Positions 1 to 9,875 are shown, counted from the stretch's first letter. The stretch is 64,000 bases of DNA from Vibrio mangrovi (GCF_024346955.1 NZ_AP024883.1:3410001-3474000); one strand, 5' to 3'. The notes: generated by a model not told the origin, from the letters alone. Translations and numbers: made by a program.

Positions 1-48
1 TGGTTTCTGCCGGACCACAAGCGGATTAATATCACCGAAAAGATATCA

Positions 49-79
49 ACAAGCCCCTATTTTCAGGGGCTTTCTTTCT
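49..79 (+). terminator. Rho-independent terminator of a gene left of the window
   Basis: An AAGCCCCT / AGGGGCTT hairpin with a four-base loop is followed by TTCTTTCT. It implies that a gene transcribed rightward ends at or before the left edge. A reading frame closing with TAA at 27-29 could be the tail of that gene, but too little is visible to name it. Confidence 0.75.
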
Positions 80-155
80 AACCACACGAATTTTGTTGAA
101 GCAAATCGATTTTTGTTCCAATCTGTTAGACCGAATTAACCGATGGTCTTAAAAG

Positions 156-2093
156 ATGAAAGCTGGCGTGATCCGGGTATTCCTCGTATGTATTCTGCTA
201 CTCCTGACGTGTATCACTCTCGGGATTATCATCATTCAGTCGCCCTATATAACACCAGTAACCCAATGGCTGATTCAAAAAACCTGGCTTCCGACTTTTC
301 ATACCAGACAAGTCAGTTACCAGTACCCATATCATCTGCAGTTCGAGCAGGTAACGTTTGACCAGGAAACATCTCCGATTCAGACACTGGACATCTGGAT
401 TAATCCCTATCAAAGCCATATAAGTCAGCTTGTGTTGGATAGTGTGCTCCTCGATGGCATAACACTAACCAGCAGAGACATTTCTCTGCTGACAGACATT
501 CCCAGAGTTAAGCTCAATCAATTAGCCATTCGCAACATGTCTGTGACTACAGCAGATGATCTGGCTATTCACGGCCTTAATATACAGATCCAGAATCCGG
601 ACTGGTATCAGGCGAATACTTCGATACCATACGGAGATATCCAGCTTCATGCAGATCAGGTGATATGGCAGGGGGAAACCCTAACCGATTTACTGATCAC
701 CGGTAGTTACCAGCCTCAAAATAGTCAGATTCACAGCCTCTCAGCCAAATGGCGTGGCACATCACTTTCACTACAGGCAGAAACAGACGGACACCGCTGG
801 TCTATCAATAACCTGACAGCAGAGAAAGTGAATTTATCCCGATCGCAACTCAACCAGCTGGAATATAAATTCGGAGATGTCATCCGCAAACATATTCAAC
901 GAATTGACCGGCTCGATCTTTTAAACAGCCAGTTGACTACCCCTCGTATCCGGTTAAACAATTTTGACTTATCCGTATCAGATTTATCTCTGAATAAACC
1001 TGATTTCATCTGGGGACAAACACATGCTGAAGTTTCACTGGATGCGGAAAGCCTTTCTCTTGACGAGCTCATGTGGGTAGAACCGAGCATAAGTATTAGT
1101 CTTACCCCAGAGAAAATGGATATTGACGATTTCAGTGCAAAATTTATGGATGGACAGCTTCACGCTTCCGGAGAGATTACACCGGAAACAGCCAAAATTC
1201 GTGATCTCCAGATCCAAGGAATTAAAGTCTTTATCGAAGCGGGTTCGGAACCTGATTTAACCTGGCTGAAATCACTCATCCCGCCACTGCAACGAGTCGA
1301 GGTCGAACAGTTAAAAATCCGGAACAGCCAGATCATCCAATTAGCCCATCAACCCTATTGGCAATTATCGGGTATTAATACCGATGTAGATCATGCATTA
1401 CTGCTTGACCATCAGAGGTGGGGGTTGTGGCAGGGCTCTGCCAGAATCTCAGTCAATAATCTCAGCTATGACAAATTCATTGCATCTCAGGGGTTGGTAG
1501 AAATGCACAACCAACAAGATACCTGGATTCTTGACCGGCTCTTTGTGCCTTTTTCCAAAGGATATCTGGCCGCTAAAGGTCAATGGCAATACGGCCAGAA
1601 AGGTGCACCATGGCAATTTTCAGTGGAAACCGACAGTCTTCCCCTGAATCTAATCAGGCAACTTCCTTTCCATATACAGGGATTAGCCGATATTTCCGGC
1701 TCAGCACAAGGGTTGTCCGGAGATTCTGTGATTCTTAGCCACACGCTGAGCGGATTATTAAATATTGATATCCGGGACGGTCAGCTTCAACTTCCGGGGA
1801 CAAAAGAGCAGCCCAGTGATTTTATGGTGCACTCTATCGAAGTATCAGGAGATCGCGGACAAATTTCCATCCCTGAGATTCAGTTGAAAACGAATAACCT
1901 GAAAGCGACAATCAGCGGAGCCTGGGATCTGACTCAGTCGAAAGAAGGAGCTTTAACCTTATCCGTCAAAGACGGGGAAAAGCAGACACTCTACAATTTA
2001 CTTGATCCGGCAAAAGCTGATTCTTCTGCGACAGATTCGCCTGAAACGGATTCATCTAAAACGTCACAGGAAAAGTCAGCAAATGAGCCATGA
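156..2093 (+). CDS. AsmA family protein
   Basis: A 645-residue protein with one N-terminal membrane anchor (about residues 7-28), followed by a long beta-rich region with repeated short amphipathic segments and a Ser/Thr/Asp/Lys-rich hydrophilic tail. This is the plan of AsmA/TamB-like inner-membrane proteins that project into the periplasm and are linked to outer-membrane assembly and phospholipid traffic. The family call rests on topology, length and the DLTWLKSLIPP and ISGAWDLTQS type segments seen in AsmA-like proteins. The start at 156 has only a weak AAAAG upstream; a frame starting at 143 overlaps but does not look like a protein. It converges with fabY, leaving 9 bases between the stop codons. 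The exact substrate is not inferable. Confidence 0.8.
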   Translation: MKAGVIRVFLVCILLLLTCITLGIIIIQSPYITPVTQWLIQKTWLPTFHTRQVSYQYPYHLQFEQVTFDQETSPIQTLDIWINPYQSHISQLVLDSVLLDGITLTSRDISLLTDIPRVKLNQLAIRNMSVTTADDLAIHGLNIQIQNPDWYQANTSIPYGDIQLHADQVIWQGETLTDLLITGSYQPQNSQIHSLSAKWRGTSLSLQAETDGHRWSINNLTAEKVNLSRSQLNQLEYKFGDVIRKHIQRIDRLDLLNSQLTTPRIRLNNFDLSVSDLSLNKPDFIWGQTHAEVSLDAESLSLDELMWVEPSISISLTPEKMDIDDFSAKFMDGQLHASGEITPETAKIRDLQIQGIKVFIEAGSEPDLTWLKSLIPPLQRVEVEQLKIRNSQIIQLAHQPYWQLSGINTDVDHALLLDHQRWGLWQGSARISVNNLSYDKFIASQGLVEMHNQQDTWILDRLFVPFSKGYLAAKGQWQYGQKGAPWQFSVETDSLPLNLIRQLPFHIQGLADISGSAQGLSGDSVILSHTLSGLLNIDIRDGQLQLPGTKEQPSDFMVHSIEVSGDRGQISIPEIQLKTNNLKATISGAWDLTQSKEGALTLSVKDGEKQTLYNLLDPAKADSSATDSPETDSSKTSQEKSANEP

Positions 2094-2102
2094 GCTCAAT
2101 GT

Positions 2103-3020
2103 CTATTTCCCAATCAATGCCTTATAGTTCGGTATTAACATGTATGTACCGATGAACTGAACTGCGGGGTCATCGCCACTCTTGATGGTGACATTGACAA
2201 TAATGCGTGCTTTACGGCCAGACTCTAATCTATCCAGATCCCCGCTAATATCGTCCAGCGACGTCACAGCAACCGGGTTATCCAGTACTGGCTGACGATA
2301 ACGGATACGGCTATCCACCAGCACAATATCACCGTAGAGACTACGTTCACGCATCAGCAGCCACGCCATTCCCCATCCGGTTAATGTCGCCAACGTAAAA
2401 GCAGAACCAGCAAACATCGTATTATGTGGATTCATATTTGGATTTATCGGCGCACAACATTCAAACTGATAACCAGTGTACTGATTGATTTTGATCCCCA
2501 TTTTTTCACTAATCGGAATCTGACTTTCCCAGCGTTCCTGTAACTCGGTACACCATTGTGGTTTACGCTGAACATTAGCCATTGGATCAAGTTTTTTCAC
2601 CATCTGCTGATGTCGGACAGGCCCTCGTTCGTCACTCAGTTCACCTCGACGTTCGAAGCCGTTTTTTTCATAAAAAGCAATAGCATCTTCTCTGGCATTA
2701 CACACCAGACGCTTCGCGCCATCCTGACGGGCAAGAGATTCCAGCGTAACGAGCAGCAATGAACCCATTCCCCGATTACGCCGGTTGGCTTTTACTGCCA
2801 TATAACGGATTTGCCCTTCACAATCTGGGGTAATATATAAACGCCCAACGGCCATCGGCCGCCCCCGGCTGTCAACAATCATCCGATGGTGACTCATCGG
2901 ATCATATTCGTCCCGCTCTGATCCCTGAGGCAGATGCCACGGTTCCCGTAGCATCTGCCATCGAAACAGATAATATTTATTCACCTGATTCTCAGTTTGG
3001 GGACTAATAATCTTAAACAT
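2103..3020 (-). CDS. fabY: Bifunctional GNAT acetyltransferase / hotdog thioesterase, FabY (YiiD) type
   Basis: A 305-residue two-domain protein. Residues about 1-145 form a GNAT N-acetyltransferase with the acetyl-CoA loop NRRNRGMGSLLL and a downstream FYEKNGFERRGE strand-helix. Residues about 155-300 match the YiiD C-terminal hotdog domain (CAPINPNMNPHNTMFAGS, then a long helix and VLVDSRIRYRQPV). In E. coli the YiiD/FabY protein can support initiation of fatty acid synthesis when FabH is missing; that role is transferred by family resemblance. The gene is last in yihY-dtd-fabY, the same order as E. coli yihY-dtd-yiiD, with 21 bases after dtd. Translation starts at ATG 3020. Confidence 0.88.
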   Translation of the reverse strand: MFKIISPQTENQVNKYYLFRWQMLREPWHLPQGSERDEYDPMSHHRMIVDSRGRPMAVGRLYITPDCEGQIRYMAVKANRRNRGMGSLLLVTLESLARQDGAKRLVCNAREDAIAFYEKNGFERRGELSDERGPVRHQQMVKKLDPMANVQRKPQWCTELQERWESQIPISEKMGIKINQYTGYQFECCAPINPNMNPHNTMFAGSAFTLATLTGWGMAWLLMRERSLYGDIVLVDSRIRYRQPVLDNPVAVTSLDDISGDLDRLESGRKARIIVNVTIKSGDDPAVQFIGTYMLIPNYKALIGK

Positions 3021-3041
3021 GAATTGTTCCTGTATTATTTC

Positions 3042-3476
3042 CTAAACCTGTAGCCAGAAGGTCACCGGCCCGTCATTCACCAATGACACTTTCATATCTG
3101 CGGCGAACCGTCCTCTTTCAGTCGGGAGAACCTGTGCACACTGATCAGAAAAATAGTCATATAACCGTTCAGCATCTGCCGGATCTGCACCACGAGAAAA
3201 ACCGGCCCGTGTACCTTTTTTCGTATCAGCCGGTAATGTGAACTGCGAGACAACCAAAACCTTCCCACCAACTTGCTGAACATTAAGATTCATCTTTCCC
3301 AGATCATCTTCAAATACCCGGTAGGTTGTCACACGTTCAACCAAACGCCTGGCCTTAACCTCATCGTCACCCTTCTCAACCCCTAGCAATACCAATAATC
3401 CTTTCCCGATATCACCAACGACAGTACCGTCAACAACAACGGATGCTTCACTTACCCTCTGAATCAGTGCGATCAT
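3042..3476 (-). CDS. dtd: D-aminoacyl-tRNA deacylase
   Basis: A 144-residue protein, normal family length. It hydrolyses D-amino acids (for example D-Tyr) from mischarged tRNA, and also acts on glycine misloaded on tRNA-Ala, protecting translation in the cytoplasm. Both family signatures are present: SQFTL around residue 78 and the cross-subunit motif NDGPVTFWL at the C terminus, plus the N-terminal MIALIQRVSEASV. Its start overlaps the 3' end of yihY by 29 bases, suggesting translational coupling in the yihY-dtd-fabY operon. No unusual residues noted. Confidence 0.97.
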   Translation of the reverse strand: MIALIQRVSEASVVVDGTVVGDIGKGLLVLLGVEKGDDEVKARRLVERVTTYRVFEDDLGKMNLNVQQVGGKVLVVSQFTLPADTKKGTRAGFSRGADPADAERLYDYFSDQCAQVLPTERGRFAADMKVSLVNDGPVTFWLQV

Positions 3477-4359
3477 CGTTTTTTCCTTTTTCTACATATT
3501 TCTCAACCGAATTGTCCGATTTTAACATGTCTTCATGCCAGGAATCATACTCTCCTAAAGAAGCGGTAACCTCAGCCCCCAGTAATACAATTAACCAGGA
3601 AAAATAAACCCAGATAAACAGGATTGGGATAGCAGCCAATGCACCATAAATAACCTGATAGGACGGGAAGTGGGTAATATAAGCAGTGAAACCTGATTTA
3701 CTGATTTCAAAAAGTAATGCAGCAATCAAAGCTCCAGATAATGCATGTCTCACCCGAACCTTCTTATTCGGTACCAGTACATATAATCCGGTAAAAGCAG
3801 CGAAAGAAAGCAGAAAAGGTAATCGTCTGAGCAGCCACTGTGAAAAACCATGCAATGTTTCATTTGATACCAGATTCAATGACGCAATGTAAGAGGTCAC
3901 CGCAAGGCTGGCCCCGACCAGAAGAGGTCCCAGTGTCAGAACCATCCAGTACATAGAAAAAGAGAAGACCCAGCGACGTTTCTGATGAACCCGCCAGATG
4001 TAATTCAATGTTTTATCGATGTTAGAGATCAGCGTCAACGCAACAATAAATAAAAATAAGCCACCGAATGCAGTCATCTTACTGGTGTTGGAAACAAAAT
4101 CGTGTAACGCCTGATTCACTGCCTCTCCGGCCGCCGGGACAAAATGGGTAATGACAAATGTTTGGATTACCTCACCGGCATCGTCAAAAATAGAAAAAGC
4201 GGATAACACAGACAGAAGAACTGTCACCATCGGTACGAAAGACAGTAAAGAAATATAAGCCAGATATCCCGCATTTACCTGAATACGGTCATGAATAATC
4301 CGCCGCCACAGATAACGAGAAAAAGCAGTAACAGAGACCATGATTTGTTGAGTATTCAT
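3448..4359 (-). CDS. yihY: YihY/BrkB-family inner membrane protein
   Basis: About 303 residues with six predicted membrane helices and the family landmarks GYLAYISLLSFVPM near the N terminus, SMYWMVLTLGPLLVGASL in the middle and FPSYQVIYGALAAIPILFIW late. E. coli YihY shows the same pattern. The biochemical role is not established; the old name virulence factor BrkB comes from a distant relative. The tail is hydrophilic and charged. The start is uncertain: ATG 4359 gives a protein that begins near the E. coli homologue, while an in-frame TTG at 4392 with an AAGGA close by would add 11 residues. The gene is first in an operon with dtd and fabY. Confidence 0.88.
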   Translation of the reverse strand: MNTQQIMVSVTAFSRYLWRRIIHDRIQVNAGYLAYISLLSFVPMVTVLLSVLSAFSIFDDAGEVIQTFVITHFVPAAGEAVNQALHDFVSNTSKMTAFGGLFLFIVALTLISNIDKTLNYIWRVHQKRRWVFSFSMYWMVLTLGPLLVGASLAVTSYIASLNLVSNETLHGFSQWLLRRLPFLLSFAAFTGLYVLVPNKKVRVRHALSGALIAALLFEISKSGFTAYITHFPSYQVIYGALAAIPILFIWVYFSWLIVLLGAEVTASLGEYDSWHEDMLKSDNSVEKYVEKGKNDDRTDSEGK

Positions 4360-4530
4360 ATTCAATACCGAGACCTCATCAGCATGATGCAATGATCCTT
4401 AACTTTACTTAATTCAGGGAATGTTGACCTAGAGAATAGTTCATTCTCACAACATCAATGCCGCAGGAATATGCATTTAGATTAACAGACTAGCAAGATA
4501 TTAACAGCGTGGCTATCTCATATCCCGGAT

Positions 4531-4562
4531 AAAAAAGGCGGAACAAAGTTCCGCCTTTTATC
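4531..4562 (-). terminator. Terminator after typA
   Basis: The GGCGGAAC / GTTCCGCC stem is flanked by A and T runs on both sides, so it can stop transcription from typA and possibly from the other direction. It lies 28 bases beyond the typA stop codon. Confidence 0.85.
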
Positions 4563-4589
4563 AGACAACGCTCACATTAGTGCTTATTT

Positions 4590-6413
4590 TTAGCTGCGAT
4601 TCGCTCTCTTACGATCATTCTCTGTCAGATGTTTTTTACGAATCCGAATACTAAGTGGTGTAACTTCCACTAATTCATCATCATCGATGAACTCGAGTGC
4701 CTGCTCCAGAGTATATTTGATAGCCGGAGAAAGAACCTGAGCTTCATCAGTACCTGAAGCCCGAACGTTGGTTAACTGCTTTCCTTTCAGACAGTTTACT
4801 GTCAGATCATTAGAACGATTGTGAATACCAATCACCTGACCTTCATAAACTTCATCCGCGTGTTCAGCAAATAATCGACCACGTTCCTGCAAATTAAACA
4901 AAGCATAAGTCAGCGCTTTGCCCGTAGCATTAGAAATCAGCACACCATTGTTACGTTGACCAATAGAGCCGCCTTTGTGAGGACCATAATGATCAAACGT
5001 ATGATAAAGGAGACCAGAGCCGGAAGTGAGCGTCATAAACTCAGTTTGGAAACCAATCAGTCCACGTGATGGCATCACGAAATCCAGACGAACACGACCT
5101 TTACCATCCGGAGACATGTCTTTTAGCTCACCTTTACGTATGCCTATATTCTCCATGATACCGCCCTGGTGTTCTTCAAGAACATCAATAGTTACGGTCT
5201 CAAATGGTTCCATCAACTGACCATTTTCTTCTTTCAGAATAACTTCCGGACGCGAAACTGCCAGCTCAAAACCTTCACGGCGCATGTTTTCAATCAGAAT
5301 TGATAAATGCAGTTCACCCCGGCCGGAGACTCTGAATTTATCCGGGTCATCGGTTTGCTCAACCCGAAGCGCAACGTTATGGACCAGTTCTTTCTCCAAA
5401 CGCTCCAGAATATTACGCGAAGTGACAAACTTCCCTTCTTTACCGGCAAACGGAGAAGTATTTACCTGGAAGGTCATGGTAACTGTCGGCTCATCTACTG
5501 AAAGCGCAGGTAGAGCATCTATCTTATTGACATCACAAATCGTGTCCGAGATTTTCAGTTCACCCAAACCAGTAATCGCAACGATATCTCCCGCAGTTGC
5601 CTGTTCAACATCATGCCGTTCCAGTCCCATATAACCGAGAACACTTCCGACTTTTCCGTTTCTCTTCTTACCGTCTGCACCAATAATGCTCACTTGCTGG
5701 TTTGGTCTTACCGTACCACGAGTCACCCGGCCGACACCGATAACACCGACATAAGAGCTGTAGTCAAGCTGAGAGATTTGCATTTGCAACGCACCATCAA
5801 GATCAACTGATGGTGATGCAACATTGTCTACGATAGTCTGGAAGAGAGGTTCCATATTCTCACCTTCTTCACCTTCTTCCAGCGTCGCCCAGCCATTGAG
5901 TGCTGAAGCATAGACTACCTGAAAATCAAGTTGCTCATCGGTTGCACCAAGATTGTCAAATAAGTCAAATACCTGATCCATAACCCAGTCCGGACGAGAT
6001 CCCGGCCGGTCGATTTTGTTAATAACAACAATAGGTTTCAGGCCATGATCGAATGCTTTCTGTGTCACAAAACGAGTCTGAGGCATAGGGCCATCCACAG
6101 CATCGACGATCAGCAATACTGAATCGACCATTGACATAATCCGTTCAACTTCACCACCAAAATCGGCGTGTCCCGGAGTATCAACGATATTAATGCGGAA
6201 ATCATTCCAGAGAATTGCAGTATTCTTCGCCAGGATAGTGATCCCACGCTCTTTCTCAATATCATTCGAGTCCATGACTCGTTCTTCAACTTCACCGCGA
6301 GACTGCAAAGTTCCGGATTGTTGTAATAGCTTATCAACTAAGGTAGTTTTACCGTGGTCGACGTGTGCAATGATCGCAATATTTCTTAATTTATCAATCT
6401 GTGGTGTTGTCAT
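4590..6413 (-). CDS. typA: Ribosome-dependent GTPase TypA (BipA)
   Basis: A 607-residue translational GTPase. The G domain has the P-loop AHVDHGKTTLVDKL (residues about 15-28), switch II DTPGHADFGGEVE and the base-recognition motif NKID. EF-G-like domains II, III and V follow, then the TypA-specific C-terminal domain (LTVNCLKGKQLTNVRASG). TypA acts on the 70S/50S ribosome and supports ribosome assembly and growth at low temperature or under stress. ATG 6413 gives the usual family length. It diverges from glnA across 559 bases, as in many Vibrio and enteric genomes, and ends at a strong hairpin. Confidence 0.97.
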   Translation of the reverse strand: MTTPQIDKLRNIAIIAHVDHGKTTLVDKLLQQSGTLQSRGEVEERVMDSNDIEKERGITILAKNTAILWNDFRINIVDTPGHADFGGEVERIMSMVDSVLLIVDAVDGPMPQTRFVTQKAFDHGLKPIVVINKIDRPGSRPDWVMDQVFDLFDNLGATDEQLDFQVVYASALNGWATLEEGEEGENMEPLFQTIVDNVASPSVDLDGALQMQISQLDYSSYVGVIGVGRVTRGTVRPNQQVSIIGADGKKRNGKVGSVLGYMGLERHDVEQATAGDIVAITGLGELKISDTICDVNKIDALPALSVDEPTVTMTFQVNTSPFAGKEGKFVTSRNILERLEKELVHNVALRVEQTDDPDKFRVSGRGELHLSILIENMRREGFELAVSRPEVILKEENGQLMEPFETVTIDVLEEHQGGIMENIGIRKGELKDMSPDGKGRVRLDFVMPSRGLIGFQTEFMTLTSGSGLLYHTFDHYGPHKGGSIGQRNNGVLISNATGKALTYALFNLQERGRLFAEHADEVYEGQVIGIHNRSNDLTVNCLKGKQLTNVRASGTDEAQVLSPAIKYTLEQALEFIDDDELVEVTPLSIRIRKKHLTENDRKRANRS

Positions 6414-6749
6414 GGATTCATCATCACTTTCAAAGTTCAGTTCCCACCTTTTCCGGGCTTGTTTGGCATAACCGGATACGGGATTAAAAAAACGCTCAAT
6501 AATGTACCAGATTTTGAAGAAATGCCCAGAAATATGTGATCTAAAACAAGCGTATTTCTCTTCCCGGTACTCTTTCTCTGTATTTATTCAGTTTAGTCTC
6601 AGAAATTCTTTATATAAAAAGAACACTGTTCAGAAATCCTTCATTACGAAAAAGACGGAAAAACCATCAAATGCTGTTTGACAAATTGCCTATTCATAGG
6701 GCTGAATAGAGGAGAGTTTGGCAAGTATTGGTGCAATCATATTTTTAAC

Positions 6750-6764
6750 GCACCATAATAGTGC
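6750..6764. promoter_or_regulatory. NtrC-type binding site upstream of glnA
   Basis: The dyad GCACC-ATAAT-AGTGC matches the NtrC consensus TGCACC-N5-GGTGCA closely. It lies about 85 bases before the sigma-54 promoter, a normal enhancer distance. Further half-sites (GGTGCAA at 6731, GTGCAATGG near 6784) flank it and may form a second weaker site. Confidence 0.75.
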
Positions 6765-6849
6765 AAGGCGCAAATCATTTTAGTGCAATGGTTGGTAACA
6801 GAGAACTCATTGTTTTATCAAGACATTGAATTAAAAGGATTTTTAATTG

Positions 6850-6865
6850 TGGCACGATTTTGGCT
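6850..6865 (+). promoter_or_regulatory. Sigma-54 promoter of glnA
   Basis: The sequence TGGCACGATTTTGGCT has the invariant GG and GC spaced by ten bases (GG 6851-6852, GC 6863-6864), as RpoN promoters require. Predicted transcription starts near 6876, about 100 bases before the glnA start codon. Together with the upstream NtrC site it implies nitrogen-limited activation. Confidence 0.82.
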
Positions 6866-6972
6866 AACGAGTTTGTTAGCTTCGGTTAACGTGATGAACA
6901 CAAAGTTAATTGATGCTTAACCTAAACCGAATCGCGCTTTTATCGATTATTTAACACTGGAGGTTGTCCAAG

Positions 6973-8382
6973 ATGTCAGTAGAAAATGTTCTATCGCTGA
7001 TCCAAGAAAACGAAGTTAAGTTTATTGATTTACGCTTTACAGATACAAAAGGTAAAGAGCAACACGTTTCTATTCCTGCTCACCAAATCGATGCAGACTT
7101 CTTCGAAGAAGGTAAAATGTTCGATGGTTCATCTATTGCCGGCTGGAAAGGAATTAATGAATCTGACATGGTCCTGATGCCAGATGCCTCAACTGCTGTT
7201 TTAGATCCATTCACAGAAGATGCAACGCTGAACGTACGTTGTGACATCTTAGAACCTGCTACAATGCAGGGTTACGACCGCGACCCTCGCTCTATCGCAA
7301 AGCGTGCTGAAGAGTATATGCGTTCTACAGGTATTGCCGACACTGTTCTGTTCGGTCCTGAGCCAGAATTCTTCCTGTTTGACGATGTCAAATATTCATC
7401 TGATATGTCCGGTTCTTTCTACAAAATTGATGATGTAGAAGCTGCATGGAACACCGGTTCAGATTTCGAAGGCGGAAACAAAGGTCACCGTCCAGGAGTT
7501 AAAGGTGGTTACTTCCCTGTAGCTCCGGTTGACTCTTCTCAGGATATCCGTAGCGCAATGTGTCTGATTATGGAAGAGATGGGACTTGTTGTTGAAGCTC
7601 ACCACCATGAAGTTGCGACCGCAGGTCAGAACGAAATCGCTTGCCGTTTCAATACATTGACTACAAAAGCAGATGAGATTCAGATCTATAAGTATGTGAT
7701 TCACAACGTTGCTCATGCTTTTGGAAAAACAGCGACATTCATGCCTAAACCACTTGTTGGAGACAACGGTTCAGGTATGCACTGCCACCAATCTCTGGCA
7801 AAAGATGGCGTTAACCTGTTTGCTGGTGACAAATACGGCGGTCTGTCTGAAACAGCACTGTATTATATCGGTGGTATCATCAAACATGCACGTGCAATCA
7901 ACGCTTTTGCAAACGCATCAACGAACTCGTACAAACGTCTTGTTCCTGGATTCGAAGCACCTGTTATGCTGGCTTATTCTGCACGTAACCGTAGTGCATC
8001 TATCCGTATCCCAGTGGTACCAAGCCCTAAAGCACGTCGTATCGAAGTTCGCTTCCCAGATCCAACAGCAAACCCATATCTGGCTTTTGCGGCAATGCTG
8101 ATGGCTGGCCTTGACGGGATTAAGAACAAAATCCACCCTGGAGATGCAGCAGATAAAGACTTGTATGATCTTCCAGCAGAAGAAGCAGCACAAATCCCAA
8201 CTGTAGCTGAGTCTCTACAACAAGCTCTGGAAGCTCTTGATGCAGACCGTGAATTCCTGACTTCAGGCGGTGTATTCTCAGATGACTTCATCGATTCATA
8301 TATCGCTCTGAAAGCGGACGATGTAACCCGTCTGAATATGACAACTCACCCAGTTGAGTTCGAATTGTACTACTCTGTATAA
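6973..8382 (+). CDS. glnA: Glutamine synthetase, type I
   Basis: A 469-residue GSI-beta enzyme that joins ammonia to glutamate using ATP. Visible signatures are MFDGSSIAGWKGINESDM, the metal and glutamate region VEAHHHEVATAGQNEI, the ATP motif KPLVGDNGSGMHCHQS and the adenylylation loop NMTTHPVEFELYYSV, whose Tyr is the GlnE target in this family. ATG 6973 is preferred over the TTG at 6964 because GGAGG sits nine bases upstream and the length matches E. coli exactly. It is transcribed from a sigma-54 promoter, ends at a strong hairpin and is followed by glnL-glnG, giving the classic glnALG arrangement. Confidence 0.98.
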   Translation: MSVENVLSLIQENEVKFIDLRFTDTKGKEQHVSIPAHQIDADFFEEGKMFDGSSIAGWKGINESDMVLMPDASTAVLDPFTEDATLNVRCDILEPATMQGYDRDPRSIAKRAEEYMRSTGIADTVLFGPEPEFFLFDDVKYSSDMSGSFYKIDDVEAAWNTGSDFEGGNKGHRPGVKGGYFPVAPVDSSQDIRSAMCLIMEEMGLVVEAHHHEVATAGQNEIACRFNTLTTKADEIQIYKYVIHNVAHAFGKTATFMPKPLVGDNGSGMHCHQSLAKDGVNLFAGDKYGGLSETALYYIGGIIKHARAINAFANASTNSYKRLVPGFEAPVMLAYSARNRSASIRIPVVPSPKARRIEVRFPDPTANPYLAFAAMLMAGLDGIKNKIHPGDAADKDLYDLPAEEAAQIPTVAESLQQALEALDADREFLTSGGVFSDDFIDSYIALKADDVTRLNMTTHPVEFELYYSV

Positions 8383-8407
8383 ATTCGTTTTTCAACTCTC
8401 GAATTGA

Positions 8408-8435
8408 AGCTCGCCATCAGGCGGGCTTTTTTTTT
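8408..8435 (+). terminator. Terminator after glnA
   Basis: The stem AGCTCGCC / GGCGGGCT is followed by nine T residues. It separates glnA from the weaker glnL promoter region, as in enterics. Confidence 0.9.
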
Positions 8436-8651
8436 ACTTACCCAATATTACTTATTGAAATATCAAGATAAATCTTTACATGAACCTCACAGATAAAGGG
8501 CATATCAGGCAAGATAATTGCATTCATCTCTATAGTAATAAACCATGGCTACAGTCGTCATGAAATCGTGCTCAACGCGCTGTGATTCGCCTGATTTCAG
8601 GGATAAGAGACTTGTATTTATCACTCAGTTAGCCATACTCATTCTATTAAC

Positions 8652-8666
8652 GCACCATTTTTGTGC
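8652..8666. promoter_or_regulatory. NtrC-type site in the glnL leader
   Basis: GCACC-ATTTT-TGTGC lies 31 bases before the glnL start codon and closely resembles the glnA upstream site. In enterics NtrC binds such a site to repress the glnL promoter; autoregulation of glnLG is inferred here. Confidence 0.7.
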
Positions 8667-8697
8667 ATTGCATTATTTTGGAACATGGTGATAATTC

Positions 8698-9747
8698 ATG
8701 AGTAGTGAACTCAGTACAACAATATTAAACAATATTGTGACATCCACACTAATACTGGATGAGTCCTTGTGTGTCCGCTATGCGAATCCCTCGGCAGAAC
8801 AGTTATTTTCACAGAGTGCAAAGCGTATTATTAACCAACCTTTGTCCAATTTGATCCAACATGCCTCTCTGGACCTGGCGTTGCTTTCACAACCTTTGCA
8901 AAGTGGTCAAAGTATTACCGACAGCGATGTAACATTCGTTGTTGACGGAAAACCACTCATGCTTGAAGTCACTGTGAGTCCACTAACCTGGCAGAAACAG
9001 CTAATGCTATTGGTTGAAATGAGAAAGATAGGTCAGCAACGCCGCCTGAGTCAGGAACTGAATCAACATGCCCAGCAACAGGCAGCAAAACTACTGGTTC
9101 GGGGCTTAGCTCATGAGATCAAGAATCCATTGGGAGGGCTTCGTGGTGCCGCCCAACTATTGGAAAGAATGCTCCCGGACCAAAGCCTGACTGAATATAC
9201 CCAGATCATCATAGAACAAGCGGACCGACTCCGGGCCTTAGTTGATCGATTACTTGGTCCACAAAAGCCGGGAAAAAAATGTTCTGAAAACTTACATCTA
9301 ATCCTGGAGAAAGTACGCCAGTTGGTCGAACTGGATGCCAGTTCTCACCTCGTTATCGAACGTGATTATGATCCAAGTTTGCCCGATATCATGATGGATA
9401 CCGACCAAATTGAGCAGGCATTACTGAATATTGTCAGCAATGCTGCACAAATTTTGTCATCACAACCTCATGGAAAAATCACACTTCGCACCAGAACAGT
9501 GCATCAGGCCAATATCCATGGGCAAAGGCACAAGCTTGTTGCACGAATTGAAATCATTGATAACGGCCCGGGGATTCCAAATGAGTTACAAGATACGCTT
9601 TTCTACCCGATGGTCAGCGGAAGAGAAGGTGGCAGCGGGCTCGGACTGTCAATCTCCCAGAACTTAATTGATCAGCACAATGGCAAGATAGATGTTGAAA
9701 GCTGGCCCGGTCGGACTGCTTTTACAATATATCTTCCGATAAATTGA
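8698..9747 (+). CDS. glnL: Nitrogen regulation sensor kinase NtrB
   Basis: A 349-residue soluble histidine kinase/phosphatase. An N-terminal PAS-like domain (residues about 5-115) precedes the H box GLAHEIKNPLGGLRGAAQLL near residue 139, an N box around NIVSNAAQIL and the ATP-lid motifs DNGPGIP and GGSGLGLSIS. In the family it phosphorylates NtrC when glutamine is low and dephosphorylates it when bound by PII. No membrane segment is seen, as expected. It is followed by glnG after 128 bases and preceded by an NtrC-type operator. Confidence 0.96.
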   Translation: MSSELSTTILNNIVTSTLILDESLCVRYANPSAEQLFSQSAKRIINQPLSNLIQHASLDLALLSQPLQSGQSITDSDVTFVVDGKPLMLEVTVSPLTWQKQLMLLVEMRKIGQQRRLSQELNQHAQQQAAKLLVRGLAHEIKNPLGGLRGAAQLLERMLPDQSLTEYTQIIIEQADRLRALVDRLLGPQKPGKKCSENLHLILEKVRQLVELDASSHLVIERDYDPSLPDIMMDTDQIEQALLNIVSNAAQILSSQPHGKITLRTRTVHQANIHGQRHKLVARIEIIDNGPGIPNELQDTLFYPMVSGREGGSGLGLSISQNLIDQHNGKIDVESWPGRTAFTIYLPIN

Positions 9748-9875
9748 ATCATTGTCGGTTAACTAAGATTTTATACACGAAATAATATTTACGAATGAAG
9801 TAACTATTTACGGAACAAAGAACTTTTACCGCTTAACAAACGTTAGTGACAGATGCTGTTTGAGGAATACTGATT

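Noticed and set aside
143..361. 72-codon frame overlapping the start of the AsmA-family gene
   Set aside because: Shifted frame within a long well-supported gene, with low-complexity residue use and no ribosome site.
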